Positions 50,398 to 62,043 of a DNA stretch of 64,000 nucleotides are shown piece by piece; position 1 is the stretch's first letter, and every line of letters starts with the position of its first letter. The stretch is from Nocardioides albus (GTDB taxonomy: Bacteria > Actinomycetota > Actinomycetes > Propionibacteriales > Nocardioidaceae): the NCBI RefSeq assembly GCF_014648255.1, contig NZ_BMQT01000003.1, forward strand, positions 310,001 through 374,000, given 5' to 3'. Under the pieces are notes generated by a model. That model ran no database searches. It saw only the letters and a list, made by a program, of their open reading frames with translations, and had not been told where the DNA came from. A program made the translations under genes and the position numbers.

Positions 50398-50415
50398 GGT
50401 TACCAATCAGTAACC
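50398..50415. promoter_or_regulatory. Operator-like palindrome upstream of the acyl-CoA dehydrogenase
   Basis: GGTTACCAATCAGTAACC is a perfect GGTTAC-N6-GTAACC palindrome 75 nt before the gene start. It shares 13 of 18 positions with the site at 46634-46651. The recurrence near two fatty-acid-type loci suggests one repressor. Confidence 0.55.
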
Positions 50416-50458
50416 ATCAGCGACAGGTGACAACCGCCACACCGCGATCCTACGACCC

Positions 50459-51856
50459 TCAGCTCCGCCGTCCGACAGCCGAGGAGACCGGCCGGAGGAG
50501 CTTCTCGTACGACGCCTTGCTGACGCTCACATAGCCCGACCGCTTCCCGGAGCCGGCCAAGGCGGACATCTGGGTGCTGGAGCTGAAGGCGAAGGTCGGG
50601 GTGGCGCCGGTCCGGCTGACCAGCAGCACGGTGGCCCGCAGGCCGGCGCGGTCGTAACCACTCGGCCGCGGCACGGCCCAGCTGTCCTTGTTCACGTCCT
50701 TGCCGAGGACCGCCTGCAGCGAACGCATCTGAGCGGTCGTGGTCTCCTCCGCCGTGACGACCCGGACCTGCACGCCCCGCGAGTCCGCCCGCTTCAGCGC
50801 GCGGACCACCCTGGCTCTGGTCAAGGCACGGGTGGCCAGGTGCACGACGTGACCGGGCCTGGCGCTGTTGACCGCCTTCAGCACCGTACGCAGCACGCTC
50901 TGCTCCTCGGCGACGCTCATCCCTGGGTCGGTGACCACGACGCCCGGCCCGAACCTGGTCCGGGCGGAGCCGGCCGTCGAGGTGACCGGCAGCGGCGAGA
51001 AGTCCACGCTGACCGCGTTGTGGTCCGACTCGAGCCCGAAGGCGCGCTGGTTGCCGGTGGCGAAGCGCGCGATCCCGCGAGCGAGGACGTAGTCGATCGT
51101 CGAGGCCCGGCCGTGCGTGACCGGCACCTGCTGCGTGACGTCGTAGATCGGGACCAGGTGCTTGGCAGCGAAGATGTCGCCGGGGTAGCGCGAGCCGTCG
51201 TACTGCACGTTCAGGTCACCACCGACCATCACCGGCCCACGCCCCGCCAGCGACTTGACGAGCACGTTGAGCGCGCGGGCGGAGGGGCGGACCAGGTCAC
51301 CGTAGTACTTGGACTTGGGCGCGAAGTGCACCGCGACCACCGAGACGTTCCGGCCGGTCGTCCGGTTCTCGAGAGTGACCCAGTTGGCATACCTGATCCC
51401 CCAGTGCAGCCGCTGGTCGGCAGGCTTGCCCCGCTTGTTGCTGATCTGGTGGATGCCCTTCGAGGTCGCCGCCCACCGGTCGTTGTCCCAGGCGACCGCC
51501 GTCGCCGACTTGTAGGGGTCGCCGCCCTTGCGCCACACCCGGTAGCGCCCTGGCTCGAGATCAGCGGTACGGCGACCGTTCACCTCGTTGTAGGTGACGA
51601 AGTCGGGCGCGGTCCCGAGGACCTCGCGGACGTCCTTCTTGAACCTCGCCGTGCCCATGCTCGCCCTGAGGTTGGCCTGGACCATCCGATGGCGCGGCGG
51701 TGAGTAGGCGACGCTCTCCAGGTCCGTCTCGGCCGGAGAGGAGGAGTGGTGGACGGCGACGAGCGCCCCGCCGAAGAGACCGATGACCAGACCTGCGGAG
51801 AGCACAGCCTTGGCCGCCCGACCCCCGCGCGACCTGGCTCGAGGTTGTGTACGCAT
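50459..51856 (-). CDS. Endonuclease/exonuclease/phosphatase protein with PLD-like C-terminal region
   Basis: The 465-residue protein has an N-terminal membrane segment (residues 15-36) and an EEP domain: VQANLRASMG, DFVTYNEVNG, VVAVHFAPKS, VGGDLNV and LESDHNAVSVDF carry the expected Asn, Glu, His and Asp residues. The C-terminal part (about residue 310 on) has VVTDPGMSVAEEQSVLRTVL and SARPGHVVHLATRALTRARV, which resemble a degenerate phospholipase-D-like half without HxKx4D. The start at 51856 has GGAGAGG upstream. Secreted or membrane-tethered nuclease/phosphatase is the likely role. Confidence 0.75.
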   Translation of the reverse strand: MRTQPRARSRGGRAAKAVLSAGLVIGLFGGALVAVHHSSSPAETDLESVAYSPPRHRMVQANLRASMGTARFKKDVREVLGTAPDFVTYNEVNGRRTADLEPGRYRVWRKGGDPYKSATAVAWDNDRWAATSKGIHQISNKRGKPADQRLHWGIRYANWVTLENRTTGRNVSVVAVHFAPKSKYYGDLVRPSARALNVLVKSLAGRGPVMVGGDLNVQYDGSRYPGDIFAAKHLVPIYDVTQQVPVTHGRASTIDYVLARGIARFATGNQRAFGLESDHNAVSVDFSPLPVTSTAGSARTRFGPGVVVTDPGMSVAEEQSVLRTVLKAVNSARPGHVVHLATRALTRARVVRALKRADSRGVQVRVVTAEETTTAQMRSLQAVLGKDVNKDSWAVPRPSGYDRAGLRATVLLVSRTGATPTFAFSSSTQMSALAGSGKRSGYVSVSKASYEKLLRPVSSAVGRRS

Positions 51857-52045
51857 CCGTCCGGCCCCTCTCCCAGCAATGGCGACCGATAACACTGGTC
51901 ACTTGGAACACTTTTGTAACACAGGCCTCAGCGAGATCCCGGGTCCCGTTCCGGAGCGACTTCGGATAGATCATCGAATCTGCCTCGCGCGCCACCGGGT
52001 GAGCGTCGAAGCGACCTACTGGGGGCGATGTCATAACGTGGGGCC

Positions 52046-53374
52046 GTGAGCACCTCGCCCAACCGCGTCTACGCGGCACGCCTGGTCGGCCTTCCGATCT
52101 TCGACCCGCTCGGTGAGCAGGTCGGCAAGGTGCGAGATCTCGTGGTCACGGTCCGCACCGATGCCCGGCAGCCACGCGTGCTGGGACTGGTCGTGGAGGT
52201 CTTCGGACGCCGGCGCATCTTCGTGCCGATGACCCGGGTGACCAGCATCGACTCCGGGCAGGTCTACACGACCGGCCTGCTCAACATGCGCCGCTTCCAG
52301 CCACGTTCGACCGAGACTCTGGTGATCGGCCAGATGTTCGACCGGCAGGTCACGGTGCGCTCCAGCGGGGTGTCCGGGACCGTCTACGACGTCGGCATGG
52401 AGCAGGCGCGCAACCGCGACTGGCTGCTCTCCCGGGTCGCCGTGCAGGAGCCGTCCAAAGGACTTCGCCGCCGCGGCCAGACCCACGTGGTGGAGTGGGA
52501 CGACGTCGAGGGACTGGCCCACCGCTCCCCCACGCAGGCCGCGACCCACCTGGTCCAGGCGATCCACGAGATGCGTCCGGCCGACGCCGCGACGATGATC
52601 CACGAGCTCCCGCCCGAGCGTCAGCGCCAGGTCGTAGCCGCGCTGGACGACGAGCGCCTCGCCGAGGTGCTCGAGGAGCTTCCCGAAGACGACCAGGTCG
52701 CCATCGTGCGGGCCCTGGACTCCGAGCGTGCCGCCGACGTGCTCGAGGAGATGTCGCCCGACGACGCGGCTGACCTCATCGCCGAGCTGCCCGAGGAGAC
52801 CGCCACCCTGCTGCTCGACCTGATGCGGCCCGAGGACGCCAAGGACGTCCTCCGGCTGATGTCGTACGAGGAGGACACCGCCGGCTCGATGATGACGCCC
52901 GAGCCGGTCATCGTCGGCCCCGACGCGACCATCGCCGACGCGCTCGCGCTCGTGCGCAATCCCGACCTCACCCCCGCCCAGGCGGCCCTGGTCTACGTCT
53001 GCCGTCCCCCGCTGGAGACACCGACCGGCAAGTTCCTCGGCATCGCCCACATCCAGCGACTGCTGCGCGAGCCACCGTCCACGCTGGTCGCGGGCGCGCT
53101 CGACGACTCCCTGGAGCCGCTGCGCCCCGAGGACAGCACCGAGCAGGTCGCGGCCCACCTGGCGACGTACAACCTGGTCGCCGCCCCCGTGGTCGACGAG
53201 AACGGTCACCTCGCCGGCGCGGTGACCGTCGACGACCTGCTCGACCATCTGCTCCCGGAGAACTGGCGCGAGAACCTCGCCCGCCAGGAGTCGGCCACCG
53301 AGCCTCGTCCCGACACCAGGCCCGACACCCGTCCGAACAAGGTGATCACCCCCGAGATGGTGCGCCGTGGCTGA
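52046..53374 (+). CDS. MgtE N-terminal/CBS domain regulatory protein lacking the transport domain
   Basis: The 442-residue protein has a PRC-barrel-like start (FDPLGEQVGKVRDLVVTV, VLGLVVEVFGRRRIFVP), an MgtE_N helical part with repeated VVAALDDERLAEVLEELPED-type units, and two CBS domains (MMTPEPVIVGPDATIADAL and LVAAPVVDENGHLAGAVT). It has no transmembrane helices, so it is not a magnesium channel. It may sense Mg2+ or nucleotides. It overlaps the DUF1003 gene by 8 nt. Confidence 0.85.
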   Translation: MSTSPNRVYAARLVGLPIFDPLGEQVGKVRDLVVTVRTDARQPRVLGLVVEVFGRRRIFVPMTRVTSIDSGQVYTTGLLNMRRFQPRSTETLVIGQMFDRQVTVRSSGVSGTVYDVGMEQARNRDWLLSRVAVQEPSKGLRRRGQTHVVEWDDVEGLAHRSPTQAATHLVQAIHEMRPADAATMIHELPPERQRQVVAALDDERLAEVLEELPEDDQVAIVRALDSERAADVLEEMSPDDAADLIAELPEETATLLLDLMRPEDAKDVLRLMSYEEDTAGSMMTPEPVIVGPDATIADALALVRNPDLTPAQAALVYVCRPPLETPTGKFLGIAHIQRLLREPPSTLVAGALDDSLEPLRPEDSTEQVAAHLATYNLVAAPVVDENGHLAGAVTVDDLLDHLLPENWRENLARQESATEPRPDTRPDTRPNKVITPEMVRRG

Positions 53375-53882
53375 CGCACGCGCCGCCCGCGGTCGCCTCG
53401 ACACCCCGCGCGAGCTGCGCCGCCCCCTGGTGAAGCGGCCCACCTTCCGCGCCGACGCCTTCGGCTCCTTCGCCGAGGCCTTCGCCCGCTACATGGGCAC
53501 CGCACGGTTCATCGCCTGGATGACGATCATCGTGCTGATCTGGGTCGCCTGGAACACCCTCGCGCCCCGCGAGTGGCGCTTCGACAACTTCCCGTTCATC
53601 TTCCTGACCCTCGCGCTGAGCCTGCAGGCCTCGTACGCCGCCCCGCTGATCCTGCTCGCGCAGAACCGCCAGGAGGACCGCGACCGCGCGATCGCCGAGC
53701 AGGACCGCCGCATCGCCACCCAGTCGAAGGCCGACATGGAGTTCCTCGCCCGCGAGACTGCCTCGCTTCGGATGGCCCTCGGCGAGGTCGCCACCCGCGA
53801 CTACCTCCGCTCCGAGCTCCGGCTGCTCCTGGAGGAGCTGGAAGAGCGCGACCGGCTCCGGGACGACCCGGCGCCTGATTGA
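53367..53882 (+). CDS. DUF1003 membrane protein
   Basis: The 171-residue protein has two close membrane segments (FIAWMTIIVLIWVAWNTL and FIFLTLALSLQASYAAPLIL), the DUF1003 pattern with ILLAQNRQEDRDR and a helical charged tail. It overlaps the MgtE_N/CBS gene, so the pair is probably one functional unit; the same pairing is common in actinobacteria. A GTG start at 53367 is used. Transport or sensing is suspected but not shown. Confidence 0.87.
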   Translation: MADARAARGRLDTPRELRRPLVKRPTFRADAFGSFAEAFARYMGTARFIAWMTIIVLIWVAWNTLAPREWRFDNFPFIFLTLALSLQASYAAPLILLAQNRQEDRDRAIAEQDRRIATQSKADMEFLARETASLRMALGEVATRDYLRSELRLLLEELEERDRLRDDPAPD

Positions 53883-53916
53883 CCTCGGACCCGGTCGTCG
53901 ACGGACGTCGGGGTCA

Positions 53917-55515
53917 TCAGGACCGACTCGGGCTCGGTGTCGCCAGAGTCGCTGCGTACGTCTTCGGGCAGGTGCTCCCCGAGCAGCTGCGGTACTTCGC
54001 CTCGATCGTCCGCAGCTGGGCGACGACCTTGGCATACCGCGGGTCACGAGCGAGGTTGCGCGTCTCGTACGGATCGACGGCCCGGTCGTAGAGGACGGGC
54101 GTTCCGGTCGAGGAGACGGTGACGTAGGTGTAACGGCCGTAGCGGATGCCGCGGTACTTGGTGGTCGCGCCACCCTCGGTCGGCCAGGCGGCGACCGGGA
54201 TCGGCCGGTAGAGCGTCTTGCCGGCCTTCACGCTCGAGGCCAGCACCCGGGTGATGTCGACCCCGTCCTGGGCCCGCCCCGGCCTCGCCCGCCCGAGGGC
54301 GGCGACCGTGGTGGCGATGTCCGGGTTGCCCACCGTGGAGCCGACCTTGACGTTCCTCGGGATGCCGGGACCCACCATGACCAGCGGGATCCGCGAGGCC
54401 TGCGAGGACTCCCACAGCTTGCCCAGGCGGTTGTGCTGCCCGGTCGTGTAGCCGTGGTCCCCGGAGAAGATGATGACGGTACGCCGGTACTGCCCGCTGC
54501 TCTTCAGATGCGCCACGGTTCGGGCGACCGCCCGGTCGACCGACTGCGCCGCCTCGATCCGTTGCTGGTGGACGTAGCGCATGACCCGCTTCTGGGACGC
54601 GGTGTAGGGCCTGCCGGCGGTGACCTGGCCCGGCCCGGCGTAGAACATGTCCGGCGTCTTGGGCAGCTCGAGGTGGCGGAAGCGGCCCTTGTCCGCGGGC
54701 ATCGGCCTGGTGTTCTCCAACCACAGCGAGGGCTGACGGGGGTAGCGCCTCCTGGGGTCGCTGGCCTCGACCGGGCCGCCTGCGTGCGGCGCCACATAGT
54801 TGACCCAGAGGAACCACGGCTTCTTACCGCCGGCGTTCGTCCCGGCCCTCTTGATCATCTTGACCGAGCGGTTCTGCAGCGCGACCGAGCTGTAGAGACC
54901 GGGGCTCTGGATCGTGCCGTTGTTGTTGAACTTCGGACTCATCAGGTTGTAGGTCGACATGTCGATCGTCGCCTGCCAGTCGTCCCACCCCGGCTCGCCG
55001 GCAGCGGTGCGCTCGCGCCCCTTGCCGTAGCCGTTGAGGTACTTGCCGAGGAACATCGTCCGGTAGCCGGCCCTGTCCAGCCACACCGGCAGCGTGTTGC
55101 GCCGCCCGGTGAAGCCCTTGTAGCCGCCGTTGGCCCCCGAGATCGACCAGTTGCGGTGGTTGTGGGCGTACTTCCCCGTCAGCAGGCTCGCCCGTGCCGG
55201 CACACACAACGGCGTCGGCGCCACCGCGTCGGTGAACGTCGTCCCCTGCCGCACCAACAGCCTCTGCACGTTGGGCATGTGCTTGATGTCCGTCGCCGCC
55301 AGGTCGTCGACGTTGATCATCAGCACGCTCGGCCGCCCCGACTCCAACCGCCCCGGGAGCGCGGCCGCCTCCGCCATCGACGTCGGCCCGCACAGGACGG
55401 CGACGGCGCTCGCCACCGCCACCGTGGCGATCGAGGTCCGGCTCGGGCGCAGCCCACGACTCAGTGAGCCGGCCCGAGTGACAGGACGGGAGAACGGGGC
55501 GATGAGACGAGGCAA
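53917..55515 (-). CDS. Secreted sulfatase (arylsulfatase family)
   Basis: The 532-residue product starts at TTG 55515 (GGGAG upstream). It has a signal-like segment ending GPTSMAEAAA, the metal-binding LMINVDDLAATD and the formylglycine motif PTPLCVPARASLLTGKYAHN (C-x-P-x-R). Further marks are FLWVNYVAPHAGG and FSGDHGYTTGQHNRLGKLWE. It would hydrolyse a sulfate ester, perhaps one made by the sulfotransferases in this window, but that link is inference. The open frame extends upstream to 55989, which is not plausible. Confidence 0.85.
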   Translation of the reverse strand: MPRLIAPFSRPVTRAGSLSRGLRPSRTSIATVAVASAVAVLCGPTSMAEAAALPGRLESGRPSVLMINVDDLAATDIKHMPNVQRLLVRQGTTFTDAVAPTPLCVPARASLLTGKYAHNHRNWSISGANGGYKGFTGRRNTLPVWLDRAGYRTMFLGKYLNGYGKGRERTAAGEPGWDDWQATIDMSTYNLMSPKFNNNGTIQSPGLYSSVALQNRSVKMIKRAGTNAGGKKPWFLWVNYVAPHAGGPVEASDPRRRYPRQPSLWLENTRPMPADKGRFRHLELPKTPDMFYAGPGQVTAGRPYTASQKRVMRYVHQQRIEAAQSVDRAVARTVAHLKSSGQYRRTVIIFSGDHGYTTGQHNRLGKLWESSQASRIPLVMVGPGIPRNVKVGSTVGNPDIATTVAALGRARPGRAQDGVDITRVLASSVKAGKTLYRPIPVAAWPTEGGATTKYRGIRYGRYTYVTVSSTGTPVLYDRAVDPYETRNLARDPRYAKVVAQLRTIEAKYRSCSGSTCPKTYAATLATPSPSRS

Positions 55516-55702
55516 GCGGAGACTCCCGACAGGAGGGCCGCCTCCGCGGCCCAGAACAAAACAGGAGAAATCTAGTGCCCCCACCGGTATCGGACAATAG
55601 TCCGTCCGGGCCCCGAGGGATGGCCCACGATCCGAGCGGCCCGCGGTTCCACGGATCGGTCGATGCGGGGGTCTTTCAGCGTACGACGTAGGCTTCTTTC
55701 TT

Positions 55703-56848
55703 GTGAGTAGCCCGCTTCTCGACCGTGTCAACGCAGCCCTGGCGACCGTGCAGGACCCGGAGATCAAACGTCCCATCACCGAGCTGGGGATGGTCGACTC
55801 CGTCTCGATCGACGACGCAGGTGTGGTCAGCGTCAAGGTGCTGCTGACCGTCGCCGGCTGCCCGCTCAAGGACACGATCAACCGCGACACCACCGCGGCG
55901 CTCGAGAAGGTCGACGGCATCACCGGCGTCGACCTCGAGCTCGGTGTGATGACCAACGAGCAGCGCACCGAGATGCGCAACGGTCTCACCGGCGGTCAGG
56001 CGCAGCGGGAGATCCCGTTCGCCCAGCCGGGCTCGCTGACCAAGGTCTTCGCGATCGCCTCGGGCAAGGGCGGTGTCGGCAAGTCGTCGGTCACCGTGAA
56101 CCTGGCCGTCGCGCTGGCACAGCAGGGCCTCAAGGTCGGCATCGTCGACGCCGACATCTACGGTCACTCCGTGCCCGCGATGCTCGGCGTGGCCGACTCC
56201 CGGCCGACCCAGGTCGACGACCTGATCATGCCGGTCCCGACCGCCTCCGGCGTGAGCGTGATCTCGATCGGGATGCTCAAGCCGCGCCGCGACCAGGTCG
56301 TCGCCTGGCGCGGGCCGATGCTCGACCGGGCCCTGGTCCAGATGCTCTCCGACGTCTACTGGGGCGACCTCGACGCGCTCCTCCTCGACCTGCCTCCCGG
56401 CACCGGCGACGTGGCGATCTCGCTGGGCCAGCACCTGCCCAACGCCGAGATCGTCGTGGTCACCACGCCCCAGGAGGCAGCCGCCGAGGTGGCCGAGCGG
56501 GCCGGCACGATGGCCGAGATGATGCACCAGCGCGTCGTCGGCGTCGTGGAGAACATGTCCTGGCTCGTCCTGCCCGACGGCTCCAAGATGGAGGTCTTCG
56601 GCTCCGGCGGTGGTCAGCGGGTCGCCGACACCCTCTCCCAGCGCTTCGGCTCGAAGGTGCCGCTGCTCGCCCAGATCCCGCTGGAGCAGACCCTGCGCGA
56701 GGCCGGCGACGCCGGAAAGCCCATCGTCGAGTCCGACCCGACCGCGGAGTCTGCCAAGGTCCTGGCCGAGGTGGCGCGTACGATCTCGGGCCGCGGACGC
56801 GGGCTCGCGGGCATGCAGCTGGGCCTCACTCCCACCTCCAAGCTCTGA
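55703..56848 (+). CDS. mrp: Mrp/ApbC family iron-sulfur cluster carrier P-loop ATPase
   Basis: The 381-residue protein has an N-terminal MIP18/DUF59-like domain (VQDPEIKRPITELGM), the deviant Walker A GKGGVGKSSVTVNLA and an ATPase core with VDADIYGHSVPAML. It delivers 4Fe-4S clusters. The GTG at 55703 follows a TAGGCT -10-like hexamer (55689-55694) by 8 nt, so the mRNA may be leaderless. tatB follows 18 nt downstream. The pairing recalls M. tuberculosis Rv1229c. Confidence 0.92.
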   Translation: MSSPLLDRVNAALATVQDPEIKRPITELGMVDSVSIDDAGVVSVKVLLTVAGCPLKDTINRDTTAALEKVDGITGVDLELGVMTNEQRTEMRNGLTGGQAQREIPFAQPGSLTKVFAIASGKGGVGKSSVTVNLAVALAQQGLKVGIVDADIYGHSVPAMLGVADSRPTQVDDLIMPVPTASGVSVISIGMLKPRRDQVVAWRGPMLDRALVQMLSDVYWGDLDALLLDLPPGTGDVAISLGQHLPNAEIVVVTTPQEAAAEVAERAGTMAEMMHQRVVGVVENMSWLVLPDGSKMEVFGSGGGQRVADTLSQRFGSKVPLLAQIPLEQTLREAGDAGKPIVESDPTAESAKVLAEVARTISGRGRGLAGMQLGLTPTSKL

Positions 56849-56866
56849 GCCTGTAGGTTCACCTCC

Positions 56867-57196
56867 GTGTTCGGCATCGGCTTCGCGGAGCTTGCCGTCA
56901 TCGTCGTGATCGCCATCCTGGTCTTCGGGCCGGACAAGATCCCCGACATGGCACGGCAGATCGCCCGCCTCCTCCACCAGGTGCGCAACCTGGCCAACAA
57001 CGCGCGCGACGACCTGCGCGGAGAGCTCGGGCCCGCCTACCAGGATCTCGAGCTGCGCGACCTCGACCCCCGTCGCATCGTCAGCAAGCAGATCCAGGAA
57101 GCCCTCGCCGAGATCGAGCAGGAGGAGGCCGTCGCCAAGGCGCCCAAGCCCCTGCTGGCCGGCGAGAAGCCGCCCTACGACGATCAGGCGACCTAG
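56867..57196 (+). CDS. tatB: Sec-independent protein translocase TatB
   Basis: The 109-residue protein has the N-terminal membrane helix FGIGFAELAVIVVIAILVFG with the FGPxKIP-like turn as FGPDKIPDMARQ, then an amphipathic helix and an acidic tail, the TatB pattern. It forms the Tat receptor complex with TatC. GTG start 18 nt after mrp. The cholesterol oxidase in this window, with its twin-arginine signal, is a potential substrate. Confidence 0.9.
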   Translation: MFGIGFAELAVIVVIAILVFGPDKIPDMARQIARLLHQVRNLANNARDDLRGELGPAYQDLELRDLDPRRIVSKQIQEALAEIEQEEAVAKAPKPLLAGEKPPYDDQAT

Positions 57197-57320
57197 TCAC
57201 CTCCGGCTCCTGAGGCTCTGAGTCTCCTTTCCGCAGCAGCACCCTTCCGTTTACTCGTCGGTTTAGAACCGTTCATAACGGGTAAGAGAAGGTTGCCTGC
57301 GTAGAAAGGAGTTGGCGCCC

Positions 57321-57890
57321 ATGAGCGCTCTACGATCTCGGGAACCCGATCCCCCAGCGGAGCCGAATCCGCAACACCTCGCCGACGTGCCCTTGGCCGA
57401 TGTCCAGGGCATGCTCGCCTTCGATCTCCAGCCTCGCCTGGACCCACCTCGCCCCTCGGGCGATGGGCCCGGCGACGAGGCCGGGGACACCACCGATGAC
57501 GGCGACATCCCGCCACCGGTGCCGATCGTCCCGGCCAACGGCCACCTGCGCGGCTGGATCCCACAGTTCGCCCAGAAGGCCGCCGAGGTCGTCGGCGGCG
57601 ACCGCCCGGCCAGCCAGCTGGTCCGCTGGACGACCAAGGACGTCTACGCCGACCTGAGATACCGCGCCAGCCTCACGGCGCGCTCAGGGGCGTACGAGGC
57701 CGGCACCGGCCGCAACCAGCCGGTCCGCCCTCGCGTCCATCGCTGCCACGTCTACGAGGTCTCCGACGACATCGTCGAAGCCACCATCACGATCCGATTC
57801 GGCGCTGGCCTGCGAGCTCTCGCCGTCCGCTTCGAGCGCAACGGCGAGAGCTGGGTCTGCACGGTGCTCAACTTCGGGAGCTACGACTAG
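57321..57890 (+). CDS. Rv3235 family protein
   Basis: The 189-residue protein has a Pro/Asp-rich N-terminal half and a conserved C-terminal half (GHLRGWIPQFAQKAAEVVGG, HRCHVYEVSDDIVEATITIRFG). It matches the family named after M. tuberculosis Rv3235, found upstream of secA in actinobacteria. The ATG at 57321 has AAAGGAG 9 nt upstream. A palindrome-rich stretch at 57250-57300 precedes it. Function unknown. Confidence 0.82.
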   Translation: MSALRSREPDPPAEPNPQHLADVPLADVQGMLAFDLQPRLDPPRPSGDGPGDEAGDTTDDGDIPPPVPIVPANGHLRGWIPQFAQKAAEVVGGDRPASQLVRWTTKDVYADLRYRASLTARSGAYEAGTGRNQPVRPRVHRCHVYEVSDDIVEATITIRFGAGLRALAVRFERNGESWVCTVLNFGSYD

Positions 57891-57903
57891 GCAGCATTCG
57901 ACC

Positions 57904-57944
57904 TGTGGAGCGCTGTACGCACCCCATGCGTACAGCGCTCCACA
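57904..57944. terminator. 18-bp hairpin between convergent genes, TGTGGAGCGCTGT family
   Basis: TGTGGAGCGCTGTACGCA (57904-57921) pairs perfectly with 57927-57944 around CCCCA. It lies between the Rv3235-family stop and the AbiEi-like stop and could end both transcripts. A related hairpin lies on the other side of the AbiEi-like gene at 58938. Confidence 0.7.
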
Positions 57945-57946
57945 CC

Positions 57947-58924
57947 TCAGCTCGCCGTTGCCTCGCAAGACTCGCCACAGGTGCGAGTCTTGCCCTCCCA
58001 GCCACCTCGAGTCAGGATCCTGCCGATCCGAGCCGCCGTACGGCACGGGGTGTCGAACACCTGGTGCCAGCGCAACCGAGCTGTCACCGAGCCGAGCCGC
58101 GCGAGGTCGTCGAGGTCGCGGTCGGCGTCGCGTGCCTGCTCCCGCCACGACTCGTGTCCCAGGGCACCGTCGAGCTCGACGACCAAGCCGTACGCCGCAT
58201 ACTCGACGTCACGGAACTGGCTTCCGCTCGGTCCTGGCCGCACAGCCTGCCGATCCCCTGCCGGGAGACCGTGCGGCCGCTCGACCTTGGTGAGGTAACC
58301 GTGCTCGAGGACGGAGTGCGTGCCTGCCTCCAGGTCGTCGATCATGCCGGCGACGAGCGGACGGCGGCGCAGCGATGGGTATCGCCCCAGCGCGGCGCGC
58401 AGCGATGCAGCCGTCACGTACCTCTTGCTTGCAACCTGCGCGACCGCGGCGATCGCATCGATCTCCTTGCGTGCCTCTTGGGCCATCAGCAGCGCGTTGT
58501 CCTCGACCTTGAGGCGCGGCGGGGTGCCGCCGTACGTCCGGGGTGCGAGGTCAGCAAGCCGGTGGATCACCAGACCCTCCTGTGGCCTGACTCGGCGGGA
58601 CCTGTCGATCGCGACGTGGATCGGCTCGCCGGTATCACGGCCCTTCGGCTCCTCGAGGCTGACTCCGCACAGGAAGGCAGGCTCCGCGTAGAGCACCGCT
58701 GCCCACGCGCGCTGGGTCCAGGTGAGCGGACCGGTATGGTCGGCATAGACCCGCGGATGGACCCGGCGCAGCTCGTTTCGCCGCAGCCTCCGCTCGATGT
58801 CGATGCGGGTGACCCCGCCCGCGAGCAGCTGGGCATAGCTGGCTACACCATCCTGCATCCGCATCTGGGAAGTGAGCAGACCCGCGGCATGTAGCCGTGC
58901 CCACTCAGCCTCGTCGTCGACCAC
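57947..58924 (-). CDS. AbiEi-like antitoxin-domain protein with DUF559/Vsr-like nuclease region
   Basis: The 325-residue protein has an N-terminal AbiEi-type winged-helix part (SYAQLLAGGVTRIDIERRLR, RRVHPRVYADH) and a C-terminal Vsr/DUF559-like nuclease fold (VEYAAYGLVVELDGALGH, then RLGSVTARLRWHQVFDTP). The pairing is common in actinobacteria and its function is unknown; there is no partner AbiEii toxin beside it. Both flanks carry hairpins that share GTGGAGCGCTGT, so the gene may belong to a repeat-associated mobile unit. Confidence 0.72.
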   Translation of the reverse strand: MVDDEAEWARLHAAGLLTSQMRMQDGVASYAQLLAGGVTRIDIERRLRRNELRRVHPRVYADHTGPLTWTQRAWAAVLYAEPAFLCGVSLEEPKGRDTGEPIHVAIDRSRRVRPQEGLVIHRLADLAPRTYGGTPPRLKVEDNALLMAQEARKEIDAIAAVAQVASKRYVTAASLRAALGRYPSLRRRPLVAGMIDDLEAGTHSVLEHGYLTKVERPHGLPAGDRQAVRPGPSGSQFRDVEYAAYGLVVELDGALGHESWREQARDADRDLDDLARLGSVTARLRWHQVFDTPCRTAARIGRILTRGGWEGKTRTCGESCEATAS

Positions 58925-58937
58925 AAGGCGACACTAG

Positions 58938-58982
58938 CCCGTGGAGCGCTGTCCGTACGACGTACGCACAGCGCTCCACGGG
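58938..58982. terminator. 15-bp hairpin between the AbiEi-like gene and secA
   Basis: CCCGTGGAGCGCTGT (58938-58952) pairs with ACAGCGCTCCACGGG (58968-58982); the loop holds CGTACG-ACGTACG symmetry. It shares GTGGAGCGCTGT with the hairpin at 57904 and lies 16 nt from the secA stop, so it may terminate secA. Confidence 0.65.
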
Positions 58983-58998
58983 ATCTGTGCTGGGGGCC

Positions 58999-61896
<2,898 letters not shown>

Positions 61897-62043
61897 GGTG
61901 GCGGGCTCCTACTAGCGGCAGACAGATAGCACGCTCACTCTACCCACCTGCCGGTCGTCGCCGTACGGCGGCGGCACAACGACTCGGTCTCTTTGTTCGT
62001 GCGCGAGAGGTCGGGGCGATCCGTCGCTGCTACGTTCCTGGCC

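Noticed and set aside
55516..55989. N-terminal extension of the sulfatase to 55989
   Set aside because: The extension runs antisense into the start of mrp and lacks a signal peptide; the TTG at 55515 with GGGAG gives a normal sulfatase length.
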